This document shows, piece after piece, positions 41,714 through 51,400 of a stretch of DNA of 53,489 nt. Both the position numbers and the translations under genes were made by a program. Under the pieces are notes generated by a model. It had not been told where the DNA came from. It saw only the letters and a program-made list of their open reading frames with translations, and did no database searches. This DNA is from Gammaproteobacteria bacterium (GTDB taxonomy: Bacteria; Pseudomonadota; Gammaproteobacteria; HyVt-429): positions 1-53,489 of the forward strand of contig JAJDOE010000103.1 in NCBI GenBank assembly GCA_022340345.1. The letters are read 5' to 3'. Within the stretch, counting starts at the first letter, position 1, and the number at the start of each line of letters is the position of its first letter.

Positions 41714-42613
41714 TCAGCGGCTCTTCAGCCGCGCTCCGCGCAGGAACTGCCAGGTGCGCGTGATGTGCAGGATATCCACATCCTTGCGAATTTGCTCGGG
41801 AAATGGCGCGTACGGCGACGCCAGGCGCACGATTCTGATCGCGGCCTCATCCAGTATGCGCACGCCGGACGAACGCTTCACGGAAATCTCGTTCACGCTG
41901 CCATCCGGGTTGATCGCCACATCCAGCATCAGGTTGCCGGTCAGGTTGCGTTGCTTGGCCTCGGCCGGGTAATTCAGGTTGCCGACCCGCTCCACCTTGG
42001 CGCGCCAGGCGTCCATGTAGGCGGCGAATTTGTACTCCCGGGTGCGTGCGCTCAGGAACTTGCGTCGCGGACGCTTCTGGTACTCGCGCCATGCCTCGGA
42101 GATCTTCGCGCTCAATTGAGCGCGTTCCAGTTGCCGGGGGTCCGGGGTGATCTCGCCCGCCCGGGCGCTGGCCGCGGGGCGCTGGGAATCCCGCGGGCGC
42201 GTGGGCGACAGCAGGCGCCGGGAATCGGCATCCACCATCAGGTCCTCGGGAGTATTTTCCGCCGCCGGAGTGGGGGGCGGGGCCGGTACGCTTGCCGTCG
42301 GCAACTGGGCCGGGGTGACGCTGATTTCCGTAACCGGCAGCGGGCTGGAAGCCACCGACTCGGAATCACCACCGCCATCCTGGGAGGACTGGGCCAGGAA
42401 GTCCGCTTCCGAGGGCGCATCCTCGCTGCGGGTCTGCACCAGGATGATTTCCATGTTGGGAAGCTTGTCCAGCTCCGGCAATACGTGGGGCAGGGTGAAT
42501 CCCACCCCCAGCACCACCAGCACGTGCAGCAGCAGGGAGCCGAAGACCGTCAGGCCAAGCCGGTCGGAACCGGATAGAACGGCCAGGTCGGCTGGGGTCG
42601 TGGCGGTGCTCAT
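41714..42613 (-). CDS. tonB: TonB-family energy transducer
   Basis: The 299-residue protein has one N-terminal membrane helix (LTVFGSLLLHVLVVLGVGF) with the S26-x3-H30 motif used in coupling to ExbB/ExbD, a proline-rich periplasmic linker (about residues 95-170) and a C-terminal TonB domain (YPAEAKQRNLTGNLMLDVAI, ILDEAAIRIVRLASPYAPFP). No exbB or exbD is near. In P. aeruginosa the homologue at this position, TonB3, is linked to twitching motility, so a pilus-related function is plausible. It overlaps gshB by four bases (ATGA). Confidence 0.9.
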   Translation of the reverse strand: MSTATTPADLAVLSGSDRLGLTVFGSLLLHVLVVLGVGFTLPHVLPELDKLPNMEIILVQTRSEDAPSEADFLAQSSQDGGGDSESVASSPLPVTEISVTPAQLPTASVPAPPPTPAAENTPEDLMVDADSRRLLSPTRPRDSQRPAASARAGEITPDPRQLERAQLSAKISEAWREYQKRPRRKFLSARTREYKFAAYMDAWRAKVERVGNLNYPAEAKQRNLTGNLMLDVAINPDGSVNEISVKRSSGVRILDEAAIRIVRLASPYAPFPEQIRKDVDILHITRTWQFLRGARLKSR

Positions 42614-43557
42614 GTCGTCAGCCGCTGCTCGATGGCGTCCATCAGGCCGGCGCTGATGTTCAGGCCGAAGGCAGCATCCAGCTCCCGGATACAGGTGGGG
42701 GAGGTTACGTTGATCTCCGTGAGCCGGTCGCCGATTACGTCCAGGCCGCAGAACAACACCCCGCGCTCTCGCAGGGTGGGCGCGATCCGTTCACAGATAC
42801 GATAGTCGGCCGCCACCAGCGGAATCGCCTCGCCGCGGCCCCCCACCGCCAGGTTCCCGCGGGTTTCGCCGGGGGGCGGGATGCGCGCCAGTGCATAGGG
42901 CACGGGCTTGCCGTCCACCAGCAGTATGCGCTTGTCGCCGTCGCGAATTTCCGGCACGAACCGTTGCGCCATGACCGTGGTCTGGTCGTCGCCAAGCATG
43001 GTCTCGAGGATGACGTTGAGGTTGGGGTCGTCCGGGCGAAGGCGAAAAATGGAACGTCCGCCCATGCCATCCAGTGGCTTGAGAATGATGTCTCCCTGCT
43101 CGCGCAGGAACGAGTGGATGCGTGCCCGCTGGCGTGTCACCAGCGTAGGTGGCGTAATCTCGGGGAACCAGGCGGTGAACAATTTCTCGTTGGCGTCGCG
43201 CAGCGCCTGGGGCCGGTTGACTACCAGGCAACCGCTGGCCTCCGCCAGTTCCAGCGCGTAGGTACTGTAGATGTACTCCATGTTGAATGGCGGATCCTTG
43301 CGCATGAGGATCGCGTGCAGATCCAGCGGACCGTCGTGCTCGGGGCCGAATGCATACCAGCGTTGCGGGTCGTTGAATACCTCGAGTTCCCGCCAGCGGG
43401 CGCAGGCAACTCCGTCGGCGACGTACAGATCCTGGGGCTCCATGTAGCACAGCTGCCAGCCTCGCCGGGCGCCCTCCAGCAGCATGGCCAGGGTACTGTC
43501 CTTCTTGAAATAGATCCCGGCGATGGGATCCATTACGACACCCAGGCGTATCGTCAC
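42610..43557 (-). CDS. gshB: Glutathione synthetase
   Basis: The 315-residue ATP-grasp enzyme joins gamma-glutamylcysteine and glycine. It has VVMDPIAGIYFKKDSTLAML at the N-terminus, the ATP-binding glycine loop KPLDGMGGRSIFRL, and metal-binding EINVTSPTCIREL. GTG 43557 overlaps the gshA stop by four bases (GTGA), coupling both steps of glutathione synthesis. The usual gammaproteobacterial length is 315-320. Confidence 0.97.
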   Translation of the reverse strand: MTIRLGVVMDPIAGIYFKKDSTLAMLLEGARRGWQLCYMEPQDLYVADGVACARWRELEVFNDPQRWYAFGPEHDGPLDLHAILMRKDPPFNMEYIYSTYALELAEASGCLVVNRPQALRDANEKLFTAWFPEITPPTLVTRQRARIHSFLREQGDIILKPLDGMGGRSIFRLRPDDPNLNVILETMLGDDQTTVMAQRFVPEIRDGDKRILLVDGKPVPYALARIPPPGETRGNLAVGGRGEAIPLVAADYRICERIAPTLRERGVLFCGLDVIGDRLTEINVTSPTCIRELDAAFGLNISAGLMDAIEQRLTT

Positions 43558-44852
43558 GTGGAATTGACCATTCGCAGTTCCCGCGCCGCGGCCAGCAGGG
43601 CGAGGCGGGCTACGACGCCATAAGCGTAGAAGCGGTTCTCGTGGGCGCCCGGACCGGCGGCGCGGTTCGGACTGGCGCAGCAATCGTCGAAGGCCAGGGG
43701 TTCAAAGTGCATGCCCGGTGCGTTGAGATTGTCGTGGGCGGTACGCCCGGTGTGCACGCGGTAGAAGCCACCGACCACGAAGTGATCGATCATGTACACC
43801 ACCGGCTCAGCCACCGCACCGCTGTCGCCCCAGGTTTCGAAGGTGTACACCCCTTCCTGAATCATGATCTGGCGGACCGCGGCGCCGCCTTTCCCTTTTG
43901 CCATCTTGTTGCGTTGCTTGCGATTCAGTTCGCGAACCTGCTCGGCGTCGTGCACGGTCATGATGTTCATGCCGTAGGTGCCGGCGTCCGCTTTGACGAT
44001 GACATAGGGTTGCTGATCGATGTTGTGCTCCTGGTAACGCTGGGCAATTTCCTTCAGCACCGCCCCGACGTTCTGCACCAGGCAGTCCTCCCCGGAACGC
44101 TTCTGGAAATCGATCTCTCCGCACTTGCGAAACAGCGGGTCCAGCAGCCAGCTGTCCAGCTCCACCAGTGCGCCGAATTCCTGCGCCACCCGGTGGTAGT
44201 GGGCGAAGTGGTCTGATTTCAGGCGATTCGACCAGCCCAGCGCCGGCGGCGGCACCAGCGGCTGCTCCAGTCCGTCGAGAATCTCCGGACGCCCCGAGGA
44301 CAGATCGTTGTTCAGCAGCACCAGGCAGGCGTCAAAGCCTTCCACCCCGAGCCGGTTCCCGCGCCGGATCAGCGGCTCTTTAATTAGTACCTCGGCCCCG
44401 GCCGCAAGTTCCACCGGCGCCTTCAGTTCGGGGTCCAGGCTGCCAAGCCGGACCTGGAACCCGGCCATTTCCAGCATGCCCTTGAGGGTTGCCAGATTCG
44501 CCAGGTAGAACTGGTTGCGGGAATGGTCCTCGGGAATCAGCAGGATGTTGCAGGCGGTTTCCACCAGGCGCTCGGCGGCGGTCTGGATCGCCTGGGTGGC
44601 CAGCGGACGGAAGGCCACGTTGAGATTGTTGAAACCCGCGGGAAACAGATTGGTATCCACCGGGGCCAGTTTGAAGCCGGCGTTGCGCAGGTCCACCGAG
44701 GCGTAGAAGGGCGCCGGTGTGGTCAGCCACTGGCTGCGGAACCAGTGCTCAATATCCGCCTGGCGCTCCAGAAAACGGCGCTCGATGGCCTGCAGCGGGC
44801 CACTGAGGGCAGTGGTAAGGTGGGGCACTGCGTAGGCGGGTGTTACGGACAT
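43554..44852 (-). CDS. gshA: Glutamate-cysteine ligase, proteobacterial GshA type (PF08886-like)
   Basis: The 432-residue protein is not the E. coli-type ligase but the shorter proteobacterial GshA group. It has DTNLFPAGFNNLN, IPEDHSRNQFYLANLATLKG, and an ATP-grasp-like C-terminal half with YVIVKADAGTYGMNIMTVHD and MIQEGVYTFETW. It makes gamma-glutamylcysteine, the substrate of the adjacent GshB. ATG 44852 has GGGAGA five bases upstream; TTG 44867 is unlikely. It is divergent from pilG across a 213-base gap. Confidence 0.93.
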   Translation of the reverse strand: MSVTPAYAVPHLTTALSGPLQAIERRFLERQADIEHWFRSQWLTTPAPFYASVDLRNAGFKLAPVDTNLFPAGFNNLNVAFRPLATQAIQTAAERLVETACNILLIPEDHSRNQFYLANLATLKGMLEMAGFQVRLGSLDPELKAPVELAAGAEVLIKEPLIRRGNRLGVEGFDACLVLLNNDLSSGRPEILDGLEQPLVPPPALGWSNRLKSDHFAHYHRVAQEFGALVELDSWLLDPLFRKCGEIDFQKRSGEDCLVQNVGAVLKEIAQRYQEHNIDQQPYVIVKADAGTYGMNIMTVHDAEQVRELNRKQRNKMAKGKGGAAVRQIMIQEGVYTFETWGDSGAVAEPVVYMIDHFVVGGFYRVHTGRTAHDNLNAPGMHFEPLAFDDCCASPNRAAGPGAHENRFYAYGVVARLALLAAARELRMVNST

Positions 44853-44959
44853 ACAATCTCCCGGCAACTGCCAGTTGCAACAGGAACAGGCCGAACCGCC
44901 AAATCCCGTCTAAACTGTAGCTTTGAATGAGGTTGGAATTGTGCGGAGTTCTTGTGGCT

Positions 44960-44988
44960 TTGCAAGGGCATTTATGCTAATAAATCAT
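44960..44988 (+). promoter_or_regulatory. Weak candidate promoter for the pilG cluster
   Basis: TTGCAA (44960-44965) and AATCAT (44983-44988) are separated by 17 bases, each matching sigma-70 consensus in four of six positions. The region is AT-rich relative to its surroundings. The start point would leave a leader of about 70 bases before pilG ATG 45066. It is the best of several poor candidates in the gshA-pilG gap (44853-45065). Confidence 0.3.
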
Positions 44989-45065
44989 GATCATGGGGGC
45001 GTCTGCGCAGAAATTACTTTAGAAAGTCGACGCAACCCGGAGCAAGCCGTTCAGGCAGGTTTCTC

Positions 45066-45452
45066 ATGTCCACCAAGGTAATGATCGTTGATGACAGCAA
45101 TACTATTCGGCGTACCACCGAGGCGTTGCTGAGCAAGGCCGGTTACGAGGTAGTGACCGCCGCGGACGGTTTCGAGGCCATGTCGCTCATCCTGGATCAC
45201 GATCCGGACATTATCTTCGTGGATATCATGATGCCTCGCCTCGATGGATACCAGACCTGTTCCCTGATCAAGAGCAACCGCCAGTTCCGGGAGACCCCGG
45301 TCATCATGCTCTCCAGCAAGGACGGTCTGTTCGATCGCGCCCGCGGACGGGTCGCCGGGTCGGAAGAACACGTTAATAAACCGTTTACCCAGCAGGAGCT
45401 GGTAGAGGTCATCAATCGGCATGTGCGCCGGGAACGACGCGCAACCGGTTAG
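45066..45452 (+). CDS. pilG: Twitching motility response regulator PilG
   Basis: The 128-residue single-domain receiver has the phosphoacceptor aspartate D53 (FVDIMMPRLDG), acidic pair in MIVDDSN, and lysine in HVNKPFTQ. It is the CheY-like output of the ChpA kinase that in P. aeruginosa promotes pilus extension through PilB and cAMP production. It is the first gene of the pilG-pilH-pilI-pilJ-chpA operon and starts after a weak GGCAGG ribosome site. Confidence 0.95.
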   Translation: MSTKVMIVDDSNTIRRTTEALLSKAGYEVVTAADGFEAMSLILDHDPDIIFVDIMMPRLDGYQTCSLIKSNRQFRETPVIMLSSKDGLFDRARGRVAGSEEHVNKPFTQQELVEVINRHVRRERRATG

Positions 45453-45471
45453 TTTTTTTGAGGTTTTGCAG

Positions 45472-45840
45472 ATGGCGATTGAAAGAGTACTGATTATTGA
45501 TGATTCGGCAACGGATCTTCATTTGCTGAACGATATGCTGTCTCGCAACGGCTTTGCCGTACTTACGGCATCGAACGGTGAGGACGGCATCCAGATGGCC
45601 CGTGCCGAACGACCGGACGCGATCCTGATGGACGTGGTGATGCCGGAAATGAACGGTTTCGAGGCGACCCGCGCGTTATCCAAGGACCCCCAGACCAAGG
45701 ACATCCCGGTGCTGATCGTATCTTCCAAAGACCAGGAGACCGATCGGGTCTGGGGCATGCGCCAGGGTGCGAAGGACTACCTCGTCAAGCCGGTGAACGA
45801 AAAGGCACTGGTTTCGGCATTGCGCGGAATCAAAGGATGA
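45472..45840 (+). CDS. pilH: Twitching motility response regulator PilH
   Basis: The 122-residue receiver domain starts MAIERVLIIDDSATDLHLLN and has D54 (LMDVVMPEMNG) and the lysine in DYLVKPVNEK. It is the second CheY-like protein of the Pil-Chp pathway and is believed to act as a phosphate sink or retraction regulator, opposing PilG. ATG 45472 is used rather than 45421, which lies within pilG. Its end overlaps pilI by four bases. Confidence 0.95.
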   Translation: MAIERVLIIDDSATDLHLLNDMLSRNGFAVLTASNGEDGIQMARAERPDAILMDVVMPEMNGFEATRALSKDPQTKDIPVLIVSSKDQETDRVWGMRQGAKDYLVKPVNEKALVSALRGIKG

Positions 45841-46367
45841 TCGATCACCCCTTTTCCCTGCTGAGCGTCATGGACGACGCCGCGCGTGCGGCGAAAGTCC
45901 CTCTGCCGCGCGAAGAAGCGCCGGTACAGAGCTGGTCGGGACTGGCGGTGCGTGCCGGCAGCCGGCAGCTGGTGCTCGGCCTGGAGCAGGTTCGTGACGT
46001 GGTGACGGTCGGGTCCATGACTTCGGTGCCGGGAACGGAACCCTGGCTGCGCGGGCTGGCAAACGTCCGCGGTGATCTGCTTGCGGTCACCGACCTGGCC
46101 GCGTTCTTCGGCGACCCGGCCACGGCCAGCAATCCCGCCACACGTCTGCTGGTCATGCGTTCCAGCCAGCTCAAGGGCGCCCTGATGGTAAGCGCGGTTC
46201 TTGGCCTGCGCCATTTTCTTGAAGACCAGCGCCAGCCGGGACCCGCGGGCGACACCAGCCTCGATCCCTTCGTCAGCAGCAGTTTTCGCAGTGAAGGTGG
46301 AACGTGGTTTGTACTGGATTTAGACGCCCTTGCGGGCGATGAGCGTTTCCTGCGCGCGGCGGCCTGA
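45837..46367 (+). CDS. pilI: CheW-like adaptor PilI
   Basis: The 176-residue protein contains a CheW domain: RQLVLGLEQVRDVVTVGSMT, VPGTEPWLRGLANVRGDLLA, with the conserved arginine-glycine, and later SSFRSEGGTWFVLDLDAL. It links the receptor PilJ to the ChpA kinase. Translation is coupled to pilH through an ATGA overlap. The length matches PilI (178 residues in P. aeruginosa). Confidence 0.94.
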   Translation: MIDHPFSLLSVMDDAARAAKVPLPREEAPVQSWSGLAVRAGSRQLVLGLEQVRDVVTVGSMTSVPGTEPWLRGLANVRGDLLAVTDLAAFFGDPATASNPATRLLVMRSSQLKGALMVSAVLGLRHFLEDQRQPGPAGDTSLDPFVSSSFRSEGGTWFVLDLDALAGDERFLRAAA

Positions 46368-46400
46368 CGGTCGCGCCGCGGACATGAGGGGGAGAACCCG

Positions 46401-48473
46401 ATGGCTATCGCGAAAGAAGATCTGACCAACCAATTCGAGGGCGCGAGCCCGGCTGCCGCGGCAGCGGCCCCCGCCCGGGGCGGTGCCCGCGCTGGCGGTT
46501 CAGGCAGTGTCGCCAGCAGGCTATGGATCCTGGGCATCGGCATGGTGGTTGCCATTGTTGCGCTGGTGGCACTGCTGGCCATTGAGACCCAACGCTCCGG
46601 GGCCCAGGCACGCTACGTGGACATGGCAAGTTACATGCTCATGGGATCCCAGCGACTGGCCAAGGATGCCCGCGAGGCGGTGCTTGGCAACGAGGCCGCT
46701 TTCCGCACCCTGGACCAGACGCGGCTGACCTTCACCGCGGTGCTGGACGCCCTGGACAAGGGTGATCCGAACGCCAATATCAAGCCGACCCCGGCCGCGG
46801 TGCGACCCAAGCTGAGTGCGCTGCAGGAACTGTGGAACAAGACCTCCGAAGACGTCGCGACCATTCTCAGCCACGAGCAGGTGCTGGTGCAGTTGCGCGG
46901 TAACGTGGATACGGTCAACGAACTCAGTCCCCTTCTGCTGGCCCAGTCCGACGAGGTGGTCGAAGCGATCATGGCTTCCGGCGCGGATCCCGATCTGCTC
47001 AACGTGGCGGGCCTGCAACGAACCCTGAGCCAGCGTATTACCAAGGACATCAACGTGTTCGCCCTGGGCGGCTCCGGCGCCGCGGTTGCGGCAACCCAGT
47101 TCGGCAAGGACCTCAAGCGTTTTGGTGACACCAGCGCGGCAATTCGCACTGCCAGCTCGCCGGTTGTGCACGCAAAGCTCGACCAGGTGGACGAGACCTA
47201 CACGGAATTGAATGGCGCCGTTACGGTCATCCTCCAGAACGTGGCCGAGTTTTTTGGTGCCCAGCGCGCCGCTTCTTTTGTAACCGCTGACAGCGACGGG
47301 CTGCTCAGCGCCGCGCAGGACCTGGTGGCGTCGTACCGGCAACTGTCACCGGTTGGTGGCGGCTGGCAACAGTACCTTCCCTATGCGCTGGGCCTGTTGG
47401 GCGCCCTGATGCTGGTTGGCTTTGTTACCACCCTGGTGTCCGATGCCCGGGCCCGCGCCCGTGGCAGCGCGGAGCAGAATATCCAGACCCAGAACGCGAT
47501 CCTTACGCTGCTGGACGAGATGGGCAACCTGGCGGATGGCGACCTGACCATTAACCCGACGGTGACGGACCAGATGACCGGCGCCATCGCGGACTCGGTG
47601 AACTACGCCGTTCGCGAGATGCGCGAGGTGGTGGCACGAATCAACGAAACGGCAACTTCCGTGGCACGGGAATCCTCCCAGACCCGGGGCCGGGTAACGG
47701 AACTCGCGGAGGCGGCCCAGCGCCAGACGGAGCAGATCGTCGCCGCGGCGGGTCGTACCCAGGAAATGTCACGTTCCATGCAGGAAATGTCGGAGGGTGC
47801 CCGCCAGTCCGCGGAGGTGGCCAACGCCTCGGTGTCGGTGGCAAAGCGCGGTGCGGATGCGGTGCGCAAGACCATCACGGGCATGAACGACATGCGCGAG
47901 CAGATTCAGGAGACGGCCAAGCGAATCAAGCGCCTTGGTGAGAGTTCGCAGCAGATTTCGGAGATCGTGAACCTGATCGATGATATCGCGGAGCAGACCA
48001 ACATTCTGTCTCTGAATGCTTCGATCCAGGCCGCACAGGCGGGTGAAGCGGGCCGCGGATTCGCGGTGGTGGCGGACGAAGTGCAACGCCTGGCGGAACG
48101 CTCGGCCGAGGCAACCCGCCAGATCGACACGCTGGTGAAGACGATTCAGGCGGATACCAACGACGCCGTTGTCGCCATGGAAAAGGCTACCCAGGAGGTG
48201 GTCGAGGGCGCCTCGGTGGCGGACGCCGCCGGACAGGCGCTCGGTGAGATTGAAGAGGAATCGGAGGCCCTTTCCCGGCTCATCGCGGACATGGCCCAGT
48301 CGGCGCTTTCCCAGTCGGAGAACGCTACCGGCGTATCGGCGTCCATGGACGAGATTCGGCAGGTTACGGAGCAAACCTCCCGGGGTACCCGCGACACGGC
48401 CGGGGCCATCGCCCACCTGTCGGAACTGGTGCAGGACCTGCAGACTTCGGTGGCCGGCTTCCGCCTGGAGTAG
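46401..48473 (+). CDS. pilJ: Pilus chemoreceptor PilJ (methyl-accepting type)
   Basis: The 690-residue receptor has an N-terminal helix (about residues 38-60, [20 protein letters not shown]), a periplasmic region of about 255 residues with PilJ-type repeats ([20 protein letters not shown] and [20 protein letters not shown]), a second helix near 320-342, HAMP-like linkers and a cytoplasmic coiled coil. The signalling tip is recognisable in [20 protein letters not shown]. It senses an unknown signal, perhaps pilin or surface contact, and acts through PilI and ChpA. It starts 33 bases after pilI with GAGGGGGAG upstream. Confidence 0.96.
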   Translation: MAIAKEDLTNQFEGASPAAAAAAPARGGARAGGSGSVASRLWILGIGMVVAIVALVALLAIETQRSGAQARYVDMASYMLMGSQRLAKDAREAVLGNEAAFRTLDQTRLTFTAVLDALDKGDPNANIKPTPAAVRPKLSALQELWNKTSEDVATILSHEQVLVQLRGNVDTVNELSPLLLAQSDEVVEAIMASGADPDLLNVAGLQRTLSQRITKDINVFALGGSGAAVAATQFGKDLKRFGDTSAAIRTASSPVVHAKLDQVDETYTELNGAVTVILQNVAEFFGAQRAASFVTADSDGLLSAAQDLVASYRQLSPVGGGWQQYLPYALGLLGALMLVGFVTTLVSDARARARGSAEQNIQTQNAILTLLDEMGNLADGDLTINPTVTDQMTGAIADSVNYAVREMREVVARINETATSVARESSQTRGRVTELAEAAQRQTEQIVAAAGRTQEMSRSMQEMSEGARQSAEVANASVSVAKRGADAVRKTITGMNDMREQIQETAKRIKRLGESSQQISEIVNLIDDIAEQTNILSLNASIQAAQAGEAGRGFAVVADEVQRLAERSAEATRQIDTLVKTIQADTNDAVVAMEKATQEVVEGASVADAAGQALGEIEEESEALSRLIADMAQSALSQSENATGVSASMDEIRQVTEQTSRGTRDTAGAIAHLSELVQDLQTSVAGFRLE

Positions 48474-48499
48474 GGCGAGCGGCGGCAGCTTCTGAATTC

Positions 48500-51400
48500 G
48501 TGAACAAGGTGGACACCAGTACTCTCCGATGGGTGAAGTCGGAGATTGACAACACGCTTACGCAGGCCGAGCGTGCGCTGGATTCGTTCGCCGAAAACGT
48601 CGGGGATACCACCCAGCTTCGATTCTGCATCAGCCACCTGCACCAGGTGGTTGGCACGCTGCAAATGGTGGAGCTCGATGGCGCCGCCCTGTTGGGATCC
48701 GAGGCCGAGGCACTGGCGGACGCCATGCTGGAGGATCCACGGCGCGCCAACCAGGCCAATCTGGATTTGCTCAAGCAGGGGCTGGACGGGTTATCCGCGT
48801 ACCTGGAACGCCTGCTCAGTGGCTATCCCGACACCCCGCTGAAACTCATCGGCCGGCTGAATGAGCTGCGCACGGCACGGGATGCGGATCCGATTCCGGA
48901 ACTTTCCCTGTTTCGACCGGACCTCACGGTCCATCCACCCAGCCGGGGTAGCGCCCGCATCGATCCCCGTGACGCCCAGATCGGCAAGCTGCGTGCCGCC
49001 TATCTGGTGGCGTTGCTGGCGTACCTGCGGGACAACACCAACCAAGATGCCTTGCAGCGCCTTGGCGAAGTGCTGGATGAGCTGCAACAGGTGTCCAGGT
49101 TCGGCAGCGTTGCGCAACTTTGGTGGGTCGCGGCGGGTTTTGTAGAGGCCCTTTCCGATGGTTCCCTGAGTCCCAGCGCGGAGCGTAACCAGATGCTGGT
49201 TCGCGCCGATTGGCAGATCAAGAAATGGCTTGATGACGGCGAAGAAGCGTTACTGCGCGAGCCAGCGGACGAACTGGTTTCGGCCATGCTCTACGAGATG
49301 GGCAAGGCCCATGGTTTCGGGCGCCGGGTAACCGAGTTGCGGCAGGCCTTTGACATCGATGCCTTTCTCGGAGACGGGGACGACGACGTATTTTCCGTCG
49401 CCGGCCCGCCGGAGCCGGTTGTGGAGGCGGTCCGCCAGCGCCTGCGGGCGACCCTGGAGGAAGCACGCCAGTGCCTGGACGCTTTTTTCGAGCAGGCTGG
49501 TGAGGGCGATTCCCTGCAACCGCTGGCAGAACGTTTTCGCGAGGCGGCCGGGGAACTGGCGGACATGGAAGCCGTCGCATTCCGTACCGTGGTGGAGCAA
49601 CTGGCGGTCTCGCTCGCGGAACTCGCCGACGGCCGGATCGAGGATCGCGACGAGGCTTCCATGCGCATGGCCAGTGCATTGTTGTTCCTGGAAAGCGCCA
49701 TTGATCGCATTGGTGAAGCGGAAGAACGCGACCTGGATCAGGCGCGGGTCGCCGCCGGCGCCCTGCGCGGGCTTTCCGGGGCGGAAACCGACGACGGCGT
49801 CGGCATCCACGTAACTGACACCGTCCTCAGCGACTCCGAGTTTCGCCAGATTCTGGATGCCGTGGCGGGCGAGATCCAGTCCAACTTGCGGCGCGTAGAG
49901 GCGGGATTGACCGAATTTGCCGACAACCGCCTCAAGCCCCGGCACCTGGAAGGCATTCCCGCCGCCCTGAGCCAGATCGAAGGGGCGCTGCAGATTCTTT
50001 CCCAGCAACGGGCGGCGGAACTGGTGGAACTCACCCGGCGACAGGTAAGCGCTCTGGGCGAAGGTCGGTTGCGCGCCACCGACACGGTGGTGGACGCGCT
50101 GGCGGTGGCGTGCGGCAGCATCGAGGCCTACGTGGACGGACTCAATGCGGGGCGCTCGCACCTGGGAGAAATCGTTAGCCGCGCCATGGACGACCTGCAA
50201 ATCGCCATTTACGACCCTGCGGCGGCGCAGCAGAGCCTCGCTGGGCTCGCGGATCAGGTGTACGCGGATTTTGAAAAATTCAGCGACGAACCACATCGGC
50301 GGGAAAACCTGCTGAATCTTCGCCAGCACCTGCGCGATGTGAAGTCGCGCGCGGCGCATGCCGGCGAGGAACGCATCCAGCGGCTTGCCGGTGAACTCAT
50401 GAAGCTGCTCGATGTTGTGCTGGAGGACCCGGGGTTCCGGGTCGATACCATTTCGGCCACCCTGGGCCGCGGCTTCACCAGCCTGCGCACCCTGTGCGAG
50501 CCGTTCGCGGATGATGCCGACGACGAAAGCGACTGGCTGCCGCCGGACGTGGGTCAGGGCGAGGAACTGGAGATCGAGATCGGCGCGCCCGAGGCCGTGA
50601 CGCCACAGGACCGAAGCGAGCCGGACCTGGAGATTTCGCTGGATGCCCTGGCGGAGGAAGCGCTTACATCGGCGATGGACGATCCCGGCGGGGAAGCGGA
50701 TCGGGAAGACCTTTCGCCGGAGGAGCCGGCGGACGATTACCGCGATCCGATCGGGTCCGGCGAGAAGCCAGGACCGGAACTGGAGATCTTCACCCCGGAG
50801 CAAGAGGCGGGTGGTCTCGGCGAGCAGGCGCTGCCCCACGACAGCGCTGAAGCGGACCTCGAGATCTCACTCAACTCGACGGGACCGGGCGCGCCCGCGG
50901 AGCCGCCCCTGCTCACGGAAAGCGTCGAGCCGCCGCCGGAGTCCGAGGATGAGGATTTATGGGACCCGGCGGACCTGGCCCGTGGTCGCGAAGAATTACC
51001 GGATGGCGAGGCGCAAAAAAACCAGTTTTTCGCCACCGGGCTGGACCCGGAGATCGGCGAGATCTTTCTCGAGGAACTGGGCGAGTTGCTGGCGATCATC
51101 GAACAGGAGGTGTCCGCCTGGCGTGATGATCCCGCCCGGGACCTGGCGAGCCTGCGGCGTTGCTTCCATACCCTGAAGGGTAGCGGTCGCCTGGCAGGCG
51201 CAGCAGATATCGGCGAGCTGGGCTGGATCGTGGAGGAAGTGCTCAATCACGCCATCGCCGGGGCGGCGTCAGCCACGGTTCCGATGCGCGATTTTGTTGA
51301 GCATGCGGCCACCACCATCCGTGAGTTGATGGAATCCGAGCGTGCATTCGCCACCGAGGTGGTGAATCTGGAGGAATTCCGGCAGCAGGCGGCGGCGCTG

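Noticed and set aside
44941-44970. Sigma-54 promoter before pilG
   Set aside because: A TGGC...TTGCA likeness exists but the required spacing between GG and GC elements is not met.
49250-50839. 529-codon minus-strand frame antisense to chpA
   Set aside because: chpA is continuous on the plus strand and the antisense translation shows no domain.
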